Assembly (NCBI GenBank): GCA_016744455.1 | Contig: JADGEI010000005.1 | Span: 107,907-171,906 of the forward strand | DNA: 64,000 nt | Origin: Alcanivoracaceae bacterium | GTDB taxonomy: Bacteria; Pseudomonadota; Gammaproteobacteria; Xanthomonadales; Marinicellaceae | Direction: 5' to 3' | Part shown: one piece after another, positions 44,005 through 52,363 of the stretch | How the letters are laid out: each line of letters opens with the position of its first letter | Position numbering within the stretch: the first letter of the stretch is position 1 | Position numbers and translations under genes: made by a program | Notes under the pieces: generated by a model | Seen by the model: only the letters and a program-made list of their open reading frames with translations | What the model was told of the DNA's origin: nothing | The model's database searches: none

Positions 44005-45625
44005 AGCCATATCAAAGATCATCATGATCTTGCTTTTTTATACTTTAAATGGGCAATGTGCAGCTATATTTAGTGAAAAATCCAAAACACTGGGCATTAC
44101 ATTCAAGCATGAAGATGGCAGTACTGGGCTATACCACATGACCGAAACAGCAGGTGGTGGGATTGGATGGATGGATTATAACAATGATGGCTTGCTTGAT
44201 TTATTTATCATAGGCGGAGTTAATGGAAAAAATAAGCTTTATAAAAACACCAACAACCATTTTGAAGATGTTTCCCAAGCAATGAATGTAGAAAATTCTG
44301 ATGGAAACAGTATGGGAATATGCAGTGCAGATGTCAATCAAGATGGTTGGATTGATTTTTTAGTGACCAGTTTTGGCAGCGATTGGCTATATATCAACCA
44401 ACAGGGCCAGTCATTTAAACAGTCTAAACTTGATACTGGAGACAACAAATATCAATGGTCTTCAAGTTGTGCTTTTGCTGATTTAGATAACGATGGTGAT
44501 ATTGATCTATATGTAGCTAGATATGGCGTATTTGAATTAGATGGAAATAAAAGTTGTATAATTGGTAAAGGAGTCGGTGAGAATAAAGGCTATTGTAACC
44601 CTAAACATTATGTTGGGGTTCCTGACGGAATGTATCTCAATAATAGCAAGGGTAAATTTTCAAAAATAAACAACAAAGAAAGAGGCTTGGGAACTGGAAC
44701 AGACGACCGTGGATTTGGGGTCGTTATAAGTGATTTAGATAATGATAATGATATGGACATATATGTTGCAAATGATACGACTAATAATCGCTTGTATAGG
44801 AATAATGGCAAGGGGTTTTTTACTGATATAAGTTTGATTTCAGGAGTGTCAATAAACTTTAATGGAGTAGCAGAGTCAAGTATGGGTATTGCTATCGGAG
44901 ATTTAGATCATAATGGGTATCAAGATTTGATACTAAGCCATTTTTCCATGGAAACAAACACTGTTTATCTAAATTATAAAAACAACAATTTTGCAGATAT
45001 GACTCAATCAAAAGGCTTAAATAGAACCAGTTTTATGAGTTTAGGCTGGGGGATGTCGTTAGTTGATATCGATAATGATGGCTATGATGATTTGATTGTG
45101 GCAAATGGGCACATCAATGATTTTATTGCAGAGGTTGATTCAAGACAGACATACAATCAAGCGAACCAAATATTTCTTTATGATTACAAGAAGAAAAAAT
45201 TGAATTTAATTGATTTTGAACAATCTTTTTCATCACCATCAACAAATAAATCAAGCAGAGGGCTTGCTACAGCTGATTGGAACAATGATGGAAAAATTGA
45301 TTTTGCAGTCAGTAATACCAATGATCATGTTGATGTTTTTGAAAACAGGAACAACAATTCTAATAATTGGATTGGTATAAAGCTTATTGGCAACAAAATT
45401 AACAGATCAGCAATTGGTGCTGTGGTCACAGTTAAGTCTGAAAATTTAATCCAAAGAAAAGAAGTGATTAGTGGTGGGAGTTTTATGAGCCAGTCTGACC
45501 CTAGGTTGATTTTTGGATTGGATGAAAATGATAGCCCTGCTTCAGTATCTATTGTATGGCCTGATGGCAAGAAAACGCATCTAAAAGTGGAAAAATTAAA
45601 TCAGTACCATTCAATCAATTATTAA
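43994..45625 (+). CDS. Exported FG-GAP/ASPIC-UnbV (CRTAC1-like) protein
   Basis: A signal peptide covers about residues 1-23 (ending GQCAA). The mature protein opens with the CRTAC1 family start (GITFKHEDGSTG and TETAGGGIGWMDYNNDG) and has at least five FG-GAP/VCBS calcium-binding loops (DYNNDGLLD, DVNQDGWID, DLDNDGDID, DIDNDGYDD, DWNNDGKID). It ends in an ASPIC/UnbV domain (RSAIGAVVTV, GGSFMSQSD, VWPDGKKT). At 543 residues it lacks the TPR-like front of the lipoprotein paralogue at 40.4 kb; that part is on the separate upstream gene. Behind its stop lies only gene debris. Confidence 0.85.
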   Translation: MENKAISKIIMILLFYTLNGQCAAIFSEKSKTLGITFKHEDGSTGLYHMTETAGGGIGWMDYNNDGLLDLFIIGGVNGKNKLYKNTNNHFEDVSQAMNVENSDGNSMGICSADVNQDGWIDFLVTSFGSDWLYINQQGQSFKQSKLDTGDNKYQWSSSCAFADLDNDGDIDLYVARYGVFELDGNKSCIIGKGVGENKGYCNPKHYVGVPDGMYLNNSKGKFSKINNKERGLGTGTDDRGFGVVISDLDNDNDMDIYVANDTTNNRLYRNNGKGFFTDISLISGVSINFNGVAESSMGIAIGDLDHNGYQDLILSHFSMETNTVYLNYKNNNFADMTQSKGLNRTSFMSLGWGMSLVDIDNDGYDDLIVANGHINDFIAEVDSRQTYNQANQIFLYDYKKKKLNLIDFEQSFSSPSTNKSSRGLATADWNNDGKIDFAVSNTNDHVDVFENRNNNSNNWIGIKLIGNKINRSAIGAVVTVKSENLIQRKEVISGGSFMSQSDPRLIFGLDENDSPASVSIVWPDGKKTHLKVEKLNQYHSINY

Positions 45626-45689
45626 AGATCGTGTAACCAAACTGTGTAAAAGAGCATTAGGCATTTCAAACCGAAAAATCACCTAGGGC

Positions 45690-45735
45690 CTAAAATTTGA
45701 CACCTTTCTCGATATCACGAGGCTGGCAAAATACA
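45690..45735 (+). repeat. 46-bp repeat, right copy
   Basis: This is the partner of the repeat at 21137-21182: same orientation, 36 of 46 bases identical, no gaps. It begins about 65 bases behind the stop of the last gene of the exported-protein cluster. Confidence 0.6.
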
Positions 45736-45774
45736 AGATTCAACCAAAGAATCAACGACTATGGGCAGAAAGCC

Positions 45775-45993
45775 CTATTCCAATATCATATTACCCGTTT
45801 CAACATTTGATGGATACCTATGATGTTCTAAAAATCTCTGTACTAACTCTTCTGTAAGGTCTCTTGTAGACCAAGAACCATAGCCAATAGCCCAAAAGTC
45901 TCGCCCACAATATCGTTTCTTTAATTTTGAAAGTTCATTATGCTATCTTCTCGAAGACATTCCTTTCAAACGTTTTACTCTATTGTTAATTTT
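45775..45993 (-). pseudogene. IS200/IS605 TnpA (Y1 transposase) remnant
   Basis: Read from 45993 down, the frame encodes the C-terminal part of a TnpA transposase: VKRLKGMSSRR, then an in-frame TAG (45943-45945), then LSKLKKRYCGRDFWAIGY and LTEELVQRFLEHH, ending in TAG at 45775. LKG-x-SSR and LKKRYWGR-x-FWA-x-GY are hallmarks of the family; here the W is a C. The catalytic tyrosine and histidine parts upstream are lost in stops. No palindromic element ends could be confirmed. Confidence 0.85.
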
Positions 45994-46249
45994 ATATCAC
46001 CTTCAAAACAGAATATCTGTATTGAGTTATCCATACAATATGAAACAATAAAGGGCTAACTGTATGACTTGAGATTCTTTGTTGAATCATGCTTACATTT
46101 AGCACAGCTAAAATATGTACCAGCTAAAGCCTTGCACTAAAGTGCATAGTTTTAACTAGCGTATTGGAACAATAAAATAATATACGAGGGCATATATGAA
46201 ATCTACACTAAAACGTGCTTATCACCCATGTAATTCGTATTGGTTATAA

Positions 46250-46444
46250 TTTTTGCTAGTGATTATAGGGCTATACCATACTGATGATAGTTATTTTTTT
46301 TTGGCGGTATTAAATCATTGACATGGGTGCATTCTGTGAATACATAGGGCGTTTGTTTTGAGGAAACAAATAACGCCCTATGTATTAATAGATAAGTATC
46401 AACCACCGACTATCAAGCAGAGAATTGAAAATAACATTCCCTGA
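46250..46444 (+). pseudogene. Decayed 3' end of a GT2 glycosyltransferase gene
   Basis: This stretch aligns with positions about 19920-20090 of the intact GT2 gene. Shared pieces are GGGCTAT, GATGAT, TTTTTGGCGGTAT, then codons for EY-x-GR-L-F-E-E, RP-x-Y and IDKYQPPT. Single-base insertions and deletions shift the frame at least three times, and two sense codons have become TAA. The last frame reads LIDKYQPPTIKQRIENN and stops at 46444. It is a remnant of a second copy, not a functional gene. Confidence 0.8.
46339..46386. repeat. Perfect 15-bp-arm palindrome inside the GT2 remnant
   Basis: AATACATAGGGCGTT at 46339-46353 pairs perfectly with 46372-46386, and an inner TGTTT/AAACA stem lies inside the loop. 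The equivalent bases of the intact gene (20011-20025 and 20044-20058) pair at only 11 of 15 positions, so the perfect palindrome has arisen during decay. Confidence 0.8.
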
Positions 46445-46471
46445 GTGAGCGATGCTGACAGGGTTTAACCT

Positions 46472-47218
46472 TTATTTTTTAACTTTTTTGAACTTCATGG
46501 TAAATCTGTCGGTGTTACCAGTTACAGTTTTTCTTCCAACTTCATAGCGCAGTTCATCATCAGGACGGTAATGTAAATCTGTGTAATCCACTAAGATAAA
46601 ACCTGCATCTTGAATTTCTTTAATGGCTAATACTGGATCAATACGTCTACGGTTTTCATTATCATCTCCTTGCATGTGACGACGTGTGTGATCTACTACG
46701 CCATAGATTCCACCTTTTTTTAAGGCTTTATAGGCTGCGTCATTCATGGCTTTGCGGCCTTCAAAATCAAAATTATGGTAATTTCTAAACGTTAGAACCA
46801 TGTCCATTTTCTTTAATCCTAAGTCAGCATTTTCTAACGAATAAAATTTTGCGCCATCTTTGCGGTAAAGTTTGGCTTCTTTTGCAGTGATTGAGACATG
46901 ATCTAAGTCTTTATTGTTGAGTAATTTTTTTTCAACTCGGCCTGTTCCATAGGCTAGGTATAGTTCGCCATTATCTTTTAAAGTTGGTGCTAACAATTTG
47001 CTGTACCAACCACCACCAGGTATGAGTTCAACAACTTTCATGTTGTCACGTAGTCCCATGAACTTAAGTGTTGAAATGGGTCTTCTGTTACGGTCGCGCT
47101 CTTTTTCCTTCTCTGTTCTTGATTCTGATTTTAGAGCAGAGGTTAATTTGTCTTCAACGGTTTTAAAGTCTTGAGCATGGATTGAAAAACTCAATAGGGT
47201 TATTAGTAAAAGTTTCAT
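46472..47218 (-). CDS. Exported methyltransferase-fold protein
   Basis: A signal peptide of about 15 residues (MKLLLITLLSFSIHA) precedes a helical segment rich in charged residues and then a class I methyltransferase-like fold: VVELIPGGGWYSKLLAP in place of the usual SAM loop, MVLTFRNYHNF, and GGIYGVVDHTRR. Related exported proteins with ELxPGxGWY are common in gammaproteobacteria and annotated as putative SAM-dependent methyltransferases. How SAM would be available in the periplasm is not clear, so the activity is unproven. It is divergent from recQ with about 105 bases between. Confidence 0.75.
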   Translation of the reverse strand: MKLLLITLLSFSIHAQDFKTVEDKLTSALKSESRTEKEKERDRNRRPISTLKFMGLRDNMKVVELIPGGGWYSKLLAPTLKDNGELYLAYGTGRVEKKLLNNKDLDHVSITAKEAKLYRKDGAKFYSLENADLGLKKMDMVLTFRNYHNFDFEGRKAMNDAAYKALKKGGIYGVVDHTRRHMQGDDNENRRRIDPVLAIKEIQDAGFILVDYTDLHYRPDDELRYEVGRKTVTGNTDRFTMKFKKVKK

Positions 47219-47323
47219 GTGTTTTCTCGCAATTATTATTAGAATTGAATAGTGTAACAGAATGAGTTATTATTCATGTCATTGAAATGGAATTAATTTA
47301 TAAATTTAATAAGGAGTAAATCG

Positions 47324-49246
47324 ATGAATTTAATCAATCAACTACAACAAACATTCGGCTTTGATTCATTTAGAAAGGGTCAACAACAAACCATCAGTAA
47401 GGTATTGGCTGGAAAATCTGCATGCGCTATTTTTCCAACAGGGTCTGGCAAATCGTTATGTTACCAATTACCTGCATTACAACTTTCAGGAATTACATTG
47501 GTTGTGTCACCTTTATTATCATTGATGAAAGATCAATTAGATTTTTTAATAAAACACAATATTGCAGCAGCACGTTTGGATTCTTCATTGGAACGAAACG
47601 AATATAACCGTGTACTCGAACAAGCGAGAACAAATCAACTTAAGGTTTTAATGATTTCAGTAGAGAGGTTTAAAAATGAGAGGTTTCGTAACCAATTACA
47701 ACGCATGAAAATATCTTTGCTGGTTATCGATGAAGCCCACTGTATTTCAGAGTGGGGACATAATTTTAGACCTGATTATTTGAAATTGCCTCTGTATAAA
47801 GAGCAATTTAACATACCGCAAATATTACTTTTGACTGCAACAGCGACCAAGCAAGTTATCTTAGATATGCAAAAGAAATTTTCTATTGACGCTGATGATG
47901 TGGTGGTCACAGGTTTTTACCGTAAAAATTTGTTTTTACAAATGAGTCCTTGCTCTTATGAAAATCGCAAAAGTAACGTTTTAAAACGTATCCAAGAAGA
48001 TGTTAATGCACCAACCATTATTTATGTTACTCTACAAAAAACAGCATTTGTTGTCTCTAATTTTCTTAATGAAAATGGCATCAAGTGTCATCATTTTCAT
48101 GCAGGTATGAAAACTGAAGAAAAAGAGTTGATTCAAAACCAGTTTATGCAAGGTCAAATTTCTTGTATTGTTGCGACAATTGCTTTTGGAATGGGTGTTG
48201 ATAAAAGTGATGTACGTAGAGTGTTTCATTTTGATTTACCAAAATCGATAGAAAATTATTCTCAAGAAATTGGGCGATCAGGTCGAGATGGAGAAAATGC
48301 ACTATGTGAAATTTTAGCTAATAGTGACAGCTTGAATATTCAGGAGAACTTTGTCTATGGTGATACACCTGAAAAAAGTGCGATTAGACAGTTGCTTGAT
48401 CAAATCCAAAATACTTATGAGCCTTATTGGGAAATAAAAGTGCTTTCATTATCGAATGAAACCAATATTAGAGTTTTACCTTTGAAAACACTGCTGGTCT
48501 ATTTGGAAATGGCTGGAGTTATAACACCTCAATTTACTTATTTTGAAGAATATTCGTTTAAGAATATAGATAATACACAGGACATAATCAATAGGTTTCA
48601 AGGCGAAAGAAAACAGTTTATTTCAGCACTTTTTGAGAATTGTATCGTAAAACAAAAATACACCTATGTGGATATTCAAGCCATTTCGAATGATTACCAA
48701 ACTGATAGAAACAGAATAATAGTGGCTTTAGAATATTTTGATGAAAAAGGAATTCTTGAGTTACAAGCAAAACAAGCAGTTGAACGGTTTTCTATAGTCA
48801 ATAAGAAATTTAATTGTAAAGACTTGGCCAATACAATGTTTGATAAGTTTAACCAGAAAGAAATAATTGAAATTAACCGGATACATGCTATGTTAAATTT
48901 CTTTTCTGCTGATACGTGTTTAAGTGTTCAATTAGCTGGTTACTTTGATGAACAGCTTGACATAATTAAATGTGGGCACTGTTCTCACTGTACATCAGGA
49001 AAAGCAGATTTTTCTAGGAAAAATAATCTTCTTGCACTTGATGAGCTGAATTTTCGAGAGTTAACACATGAGTTTATTGAAAGGATTCAGGATGATTTTA
49101 GTGTAAATAACTTAACAAAGTTTTTATGTGGAATAAGTACTCCAATATTTAGGAAGTATAAAACTCGGCAATTAGATAATTTTGCACGTTTGGAGCACTA
49201 TCCATACGCACAAGTCAGGTCATGGGTTATACATTCTATAAAATAG
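47324..49246 (+). CDS. RecQ-family ATP-dependent DNA helicase
   Basis: RecQ helicases unwind DNA 3' to 5' in recombination and fork repair. The start follows AAGGAG. Walker A is FPTGSGKSLCYQLPA (K43). The DEAH box and aromatic-rich loop are IDEAHCISEWGHNFRPDYL, followed by LTATATKQV, and motif VI is QEIGRSGRDG. Near residue 545-560 is the zinc site (KCGHCSHC with an upstream cysteine). Instead of an HRDC domain the tail has a short helical segment with LTKFLCGIS, which marks a separate branch of shorter RecQ proteins. So it need not be the ortholog of E. coli RecQ. 640 residues. Confidence 0.85.
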   Translation: MNLINQLQQTFGFDSFRKGQQQTISKVLAGKSACAIFPTGSGKSLCYQLPALQLSGITLVVSPLLSLMKDQLDFLIKHNIAAARLDSSLERNEYNRVLEQARTNQLKVLMISVERFKNERFRNQLQRMKISLLVIDEAHCISEWGHNFRPDYLKLPLYKEQFNIPQILLLTATATKQVILDMQKKFSIDADDVVVTGFYRKNLFLQMSPCSYENRKSNVLKRIQEDVNAPTIIYVTLQKTAFVVSNFLNENGIKCHHFHAGMKTEEKELIQNQFMQGQISCIVATIAFGMGVDKSDVRRVFHFDLPKSIENYSQEIGRSGRDGENALCEILANSDSLNIQENFVYGDTPEKSAIRQLLDQIQNTYEPYWEIKVLSLSNETNIRVLPLKTLLVYLEMAGVITPQFTYFEEYSFKNIDNTQDIINRFQGERKQFISALFENCIVKQKYTYVDIQAISNDYQTDRNRIIVALEYFDEKGILELQAKQAVERFSIVNKKFNCKDLANTMFDKFNQKEIIEINRIHAMLNFFSADTCLSVQLAGYFDEQLDIIKCGHCSHCTSGKADFSRKNNLLALDELNFRELTHEFIERIQDDFSVNNLTKFLCGISTPIFRKYKTRQLDNFARLEHYPYAQVRSWVIHSIK

Positions 49247-49250
49247 AGGC

Positions 49251-49346
49251 AAAAAAAACCCAACAACAAAAGTTGTTGGGTGAAATATTAAAAATTGATT
49301 GGGGAAAACCAATTTTCCAATTCATTCAAAAAGGGGGAGAATGAAT
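49251..49346 (-). ncRNA. Candidate small RNA: three consecutive hairpins ending in a terminator
   Basis: On the minus strand, ATTCATTC/GAATGAAT (49320-49327 with 49339-49346) holds a C-rich 11-base loop. An interrupted stem (49298-49308 with 49313-49321) follows, then a perfect nine-base stem (49259-49267 with 49272-49280) with a four-base loop and eight T residues. The terminator of the BNR gene lies 90 bases upstream, so this is a separate unit. A weak TTGCAA/TTTATA promoter near 49380-49410 is possible. No protein is encoded. Confidence 0.45.
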
Positions 49347-49438
49347 CTAGGTCAATAAGTGTATCAACCATTAATCGTATAAAAACATTTTTTAAATTGT
49401 ATTGCAAGCCTTATTTTAGCAAATGCTAATATAAGGCT

Positions 49439-49462
49439 AAAAAACCATTGTTTTTAACAATG
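49439..49462 (-). terminator. Intrinsic terminator after the BNR-repeat gene
   Basis: On the minus strand a seven-base stem (49446-49452 with 49456-49462) with a three-base loop is followed by a run of six T residues. A second, longer but interrupted hairpin lies just behind it (49407-49438). Confidence 0.6.
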
Positions 49463-49478
49463 TTTAACATTTGCGACG

Positions 49479-52331
49479 TTATTTCACACTAAATTCAGTA
49501 GTGGCTTCATTATGGTCACTTTTGATAGATAACTTATATTTTCCTTTTTGAATATATATTTCATGTCCTAAACGGATGCCCTCGCTAATTGGTATCATTG
49601 ATTTATTTAATGGCTTTTCTGCTTCATTGTTTTTGTTCAGTTCCGCATCTAATGCTAGTTTTTGATCTAATTTATTATTCCAGGGCCATATGTTTAACCC
49701 TTGATGCACTTTTTTCTTTGTTTTGAAGAGCGCTTGGTCTTTATCATCTGTCAGGGTAATGCTGATATCTTGATCGCTATTTGACCAAATTTTGAAATCA
49801 GTTGTGGATTTATTGCTATTAATAGTAAACCAACGAGACGGTTTTTTGTTCCAACTGCTTTTAAATTGAATATCTTTGGGTTGCAGGATGCTCAAGGGTT
49901 TCTGCTGATATTCCCTATGGTTTTGAAGGGCGCTTATATCGGTAACCCACATACTGCGACCATGAGTCGCTGCTACCAATTCATTTTCCCTTTCATGGAT
50001 AGCTAAATCGTGCACAGGAACTGTGGGTAAATTAGAACCTAAAGTTGTCCAAGTGTTTCCAGAGTTAAGTGAGACATACAACCCTTTGTCTGCTCCTACA
50101 TAAATTATTTCTGCATTTTTTGGGTCTTCTTTTATTACATTTACAGCTTCACTTGGTAAATTTTTACTTATTGACTTCCAGCTTTTACCAAAATCTTTGG
50201 AGTGATAAACATAACTTTGAATGTCATCATTACGGTAGTTGTTTAAAGTAAGCCATAAAACATTTTTATCATGCTTTGAAGCGATTACCCGTGAAACCCA
50301 TAATTTTTTTGGTAATTTTTTGCTAACATTGTTCCAACTGTTTCCATCATCGCTTGTTACCCAAACCATGCCGTCATCAGTACCGACAATAATGCGGCCA
50401 AAATCAAGTGGTGATTCACTGATACTTGTAATTGTTGCATATGGAACATCGCCACTTTTAAAAGACTGTGTTAAGTTCTTGCTTGTGGCTTTCCATGTAT
50501 CACCACGGTCAAAACTCCTAAATAACTTGTTGGCACCAAAATAGACAATATCTTTGTTGTGTGAAGATAATATCAGTGGTGTATTCCAGTTATAACGTAA
50601 TGGTGCCTCATTAACAAAGTTTGGTGGTTTAATTTGTTTAGGTTTGCCATTCTCAATACGAAAGTTGTTGCCAAATTGAAAGCCAACATAGACTGTTTTA
50701 TCATCTACAGCAATGTGCATGCCATCTCCACCAAATATTCTTTCCCACGATTCACCATCGTGCCAGTTTGTTTGGCTAGAGCCTTTATACGTACCGTTAT
50801 CTTGCAAGCCACCATAAACATTGTATGGGTTGGCATTATCAAGGGCAACGGTATAAAACTGCCCTACTGGTTGATAATCCAATTTGCGCCAATGGTGACC
50901 ACCATCATATGATTCATCCGCACCTCCATCATTGGCCGCAATAATATGTTGTGAATTTTTTGGGTCTATCCAAACTTCATGATAATCCACATGAACTTTT
51001 GGGTTAAAGAGCGATTCCCATGTTTTGCCACCATCTTGGGATTTAATAAGTGGAACACCCATCGTATAAATTGTGTCTGCGTTATTAGGGTCTACATGGA
51101 TTTTTCCAAAATAATACCCATAGGTAAATACAACACCACTTAATGGCAGGTCGTGAGTTTTATGAAAACTAGCGCCCGCATCATTGGAACGGTAAATTTC
51201 AAGTCCTTTGATATCGGTATTAAATAAATTCGTATTGGCATCTTTAAGTGACTTAACCAAGTCCTGGACTTCCATGGTCTTATCTTTAATTTTTTTGATG
51301 ATGGAATCTGCCGTGTCTGTTGGTGGGAAGTTATTATTCTTTAAAAAGTTTTCAATGTTTTTTTTGTCTTGCAATAAAAATTCTTCACGGCTCATTGTCT
51401 TGAGTCGTTTTGCATTGACGGCAGTGTCACCAAGGTCCCACTGTTGTTCTGGTAAGTTTTCTTGGTTATCGACCACTACATATACGATATTGCTGTCAGA
51501 TTGGGCGGCATCTACACCCATTCGCCCGATATATTTTCCTGTGGGTAAACCGTTATTAAGAGTGATCCATGTTTTACCATTATCTGAACTTTTGTATATT
51601 TTACTTCCTTCGCCACTTTCTATGAAGTCCCAGGCCTTACGTTCCCGATGCCATGCGCTGGCATAAACATCACCATTACTTGCGATTGATAAATCAATAA
51701 ATCCTGTAACCTTATCTCCTTTTAGTGATTTTTCCCATGTGTTTCCTGCATCTTCACTAATGAAAACACCGCGATCAGAGCCTTTTGAATACAGTGCACC
51801 CAGTGCGGCAACGTATATTCTGTTAGAGTTATTTGGGTCGACAAGCACATCTCCAATGCGGCTTGTGTCGCCTAATCCGATATATTTCCAGCTGTTTCCA
51901 GCATCGATAGACTTGTAAATGCCCATACCAGCATAGGACGAACGTGATGAATTGTTTTCACCCGTCCCTAAATATAAAATTTGATCATTGTTGGGGTCAA
52001 TAGCTAAGCTGCCGACAATTTGTGTGGGTAATGTGTCGGTAATTGGTTTGAAGGTGATGCCTTTATCGATTGATTTCCATACTCCACCTGATGCATAAGC
52101 GATATAGATAATATTATCATTTTGGTTGGAAACACGAACAGCTACAACTCGGCCGCCTTGTTCTACAGGGCCAATATTCCGCCATGGTAAATCTCTGTAG
52201 TCAGAAGAGTTGACTAAATTTTGGTGTTTTTGCCACGAAGATTCGAGGTTTTTGTAGTTATCGGCAGTCATTGCGAAACTCAAACTACTAAACAATACAA
52301 GAATTGATGCTATTTTCATATTTCTGGCCAT
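49479..52331 (-). CDS. Large exported BNR/sortilin-like beta-propeller protein
   Basis: A signal peptide (MKIASILVLFSSLSFA, starting at 52319 or four codons earlier) precedes 930 residues dominated by BNR/Asp-box repeats of the type S-x-D-x-G-x-TW: KSIDKGITF, KSIDAGNSW, ISEDAGNTW, KSSDNGKTW, RSFDRGDTW, TSDDGNSW, SLNSGNTW. They form one or two many-bladed propellers like those of sialidases and sortilin. A charged helical insert lies near 320-380. The last 120 residues are a different beta domain. There are no sialidase catalytic residues that I can assign. Homologs are annotated as glycosyl hydrolase or VPS10-like; function unknown. Confidence 0.8.
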   Translation of the reverse strand: MARNMKIASILVLFSSLSFAMTADNYKNLESSWQKHQNLVNSSDYRDLPWRNIGPVEQGGRVVAVRVSNQNDNIIYIAYASGGVWKSIDKGITFKPITDTLPTQIVGSLAIDPNNDQILYLGTGENNSSRSSYAGMGIYKSIDAGNSWKYIGLGDTSRIGDVLVDPNNSNRIYVAALGALYSKGSDRGVFISEDAGNTWEKSLKGDKVTGFIDLSIASNGDVYASAWHRERKAWDFIESGEGSKIYKSSDNGKTWITLNNGLPTGKYIGRMGVDAAQSDSNIVYVVVDNQENLPEQQWDLGDTAVNAKRLKTMSREEFLLQDKKNIENFLKNNNFPPTDTADSIIKKIKDKTMEVQDLVKSLKDANTNLFNTDIKGLEIYRSNDAGASFHKTHDLPLSGVVFTYGYYFGKIHVDPNNADTIYTMGVPLIKSQDGGKTWESLFNPKVHVDYHEVWIDPKNSQHIIAANDGGADESYDGGHHWRKLDYQPVGQFYTVALDNANPYNVYGGLQDNGTYKGSSQTNWHDGESWERIFGGDGMHIAVDDKTVYVGFQFGNNFRIENGKPKQIKPPNFVNEAPLRYNWNTPLILSSHNKDIVYFGANKLFRSFDRGDTWKATSKNLTQSFKSGDVPYATITSISESPLDFGRIIVGTDDGMVWVTSDDGNSWNNVSKKLPKKLWVSRVIASKHDKNVLWLTLNNYRNDDIQSYVYHSKDFGKSWKSISKNLPSEAVNVIKEDPKNAEIIYVGADKGLYVSLNSGNTWTTLGSNLPTVPVHDLAIHERENELVAATHGRSMWVTDISALQNHREYQQKPLSILQPKDIQFKSSWNKKPSRWFTINSNKSTTDFKIWSNSDQDISITLTDDKDQALFKTKKKVHQGLNIWPWNNKLDQKLALDAELNKNNEAEKPLNKSMIPISEGIRLGHEIYIQKGKYKLSIKSDHNEATTEFSVK

Positions 52332-52363
52332 TGATTCAAAGGCTAGAGATTATAACTTAAAAT

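Larger units (their letters stand above)
45626..46471. other. Gene-free debris with mobile-element and glycosyltransferase remnants
   Basis: These 846 bases have no intact gene. They contain the right copy of the 46-bp repeat (45690-45735), an IS200/IS605 transposase fragment (45775-45993, minus), unassigned sequence to about 46250, and a decayed 3' end of a GT2 glycosyltransferase (about 46250-46444, plus) with a large palindrome in it. The unassigned part includes the short palindrome TGCACTAAAGTGCA near 46130. Confidence 0.75.

Noticed and set aside
46339..46386. Large hairpin considered as a terminator or regulatory RNA
   Set aside because: No T tract follows, and alignment with the intact GT2 gene shows it is decayed coding sequence.
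51208..51666. Open frame of 152 codons on the plus strand opposite the BNR-repeat gene
   Set aside because: It is antisense to regular BNR repeats and shows no family pattern; repeats in the real gene explain the open frame.
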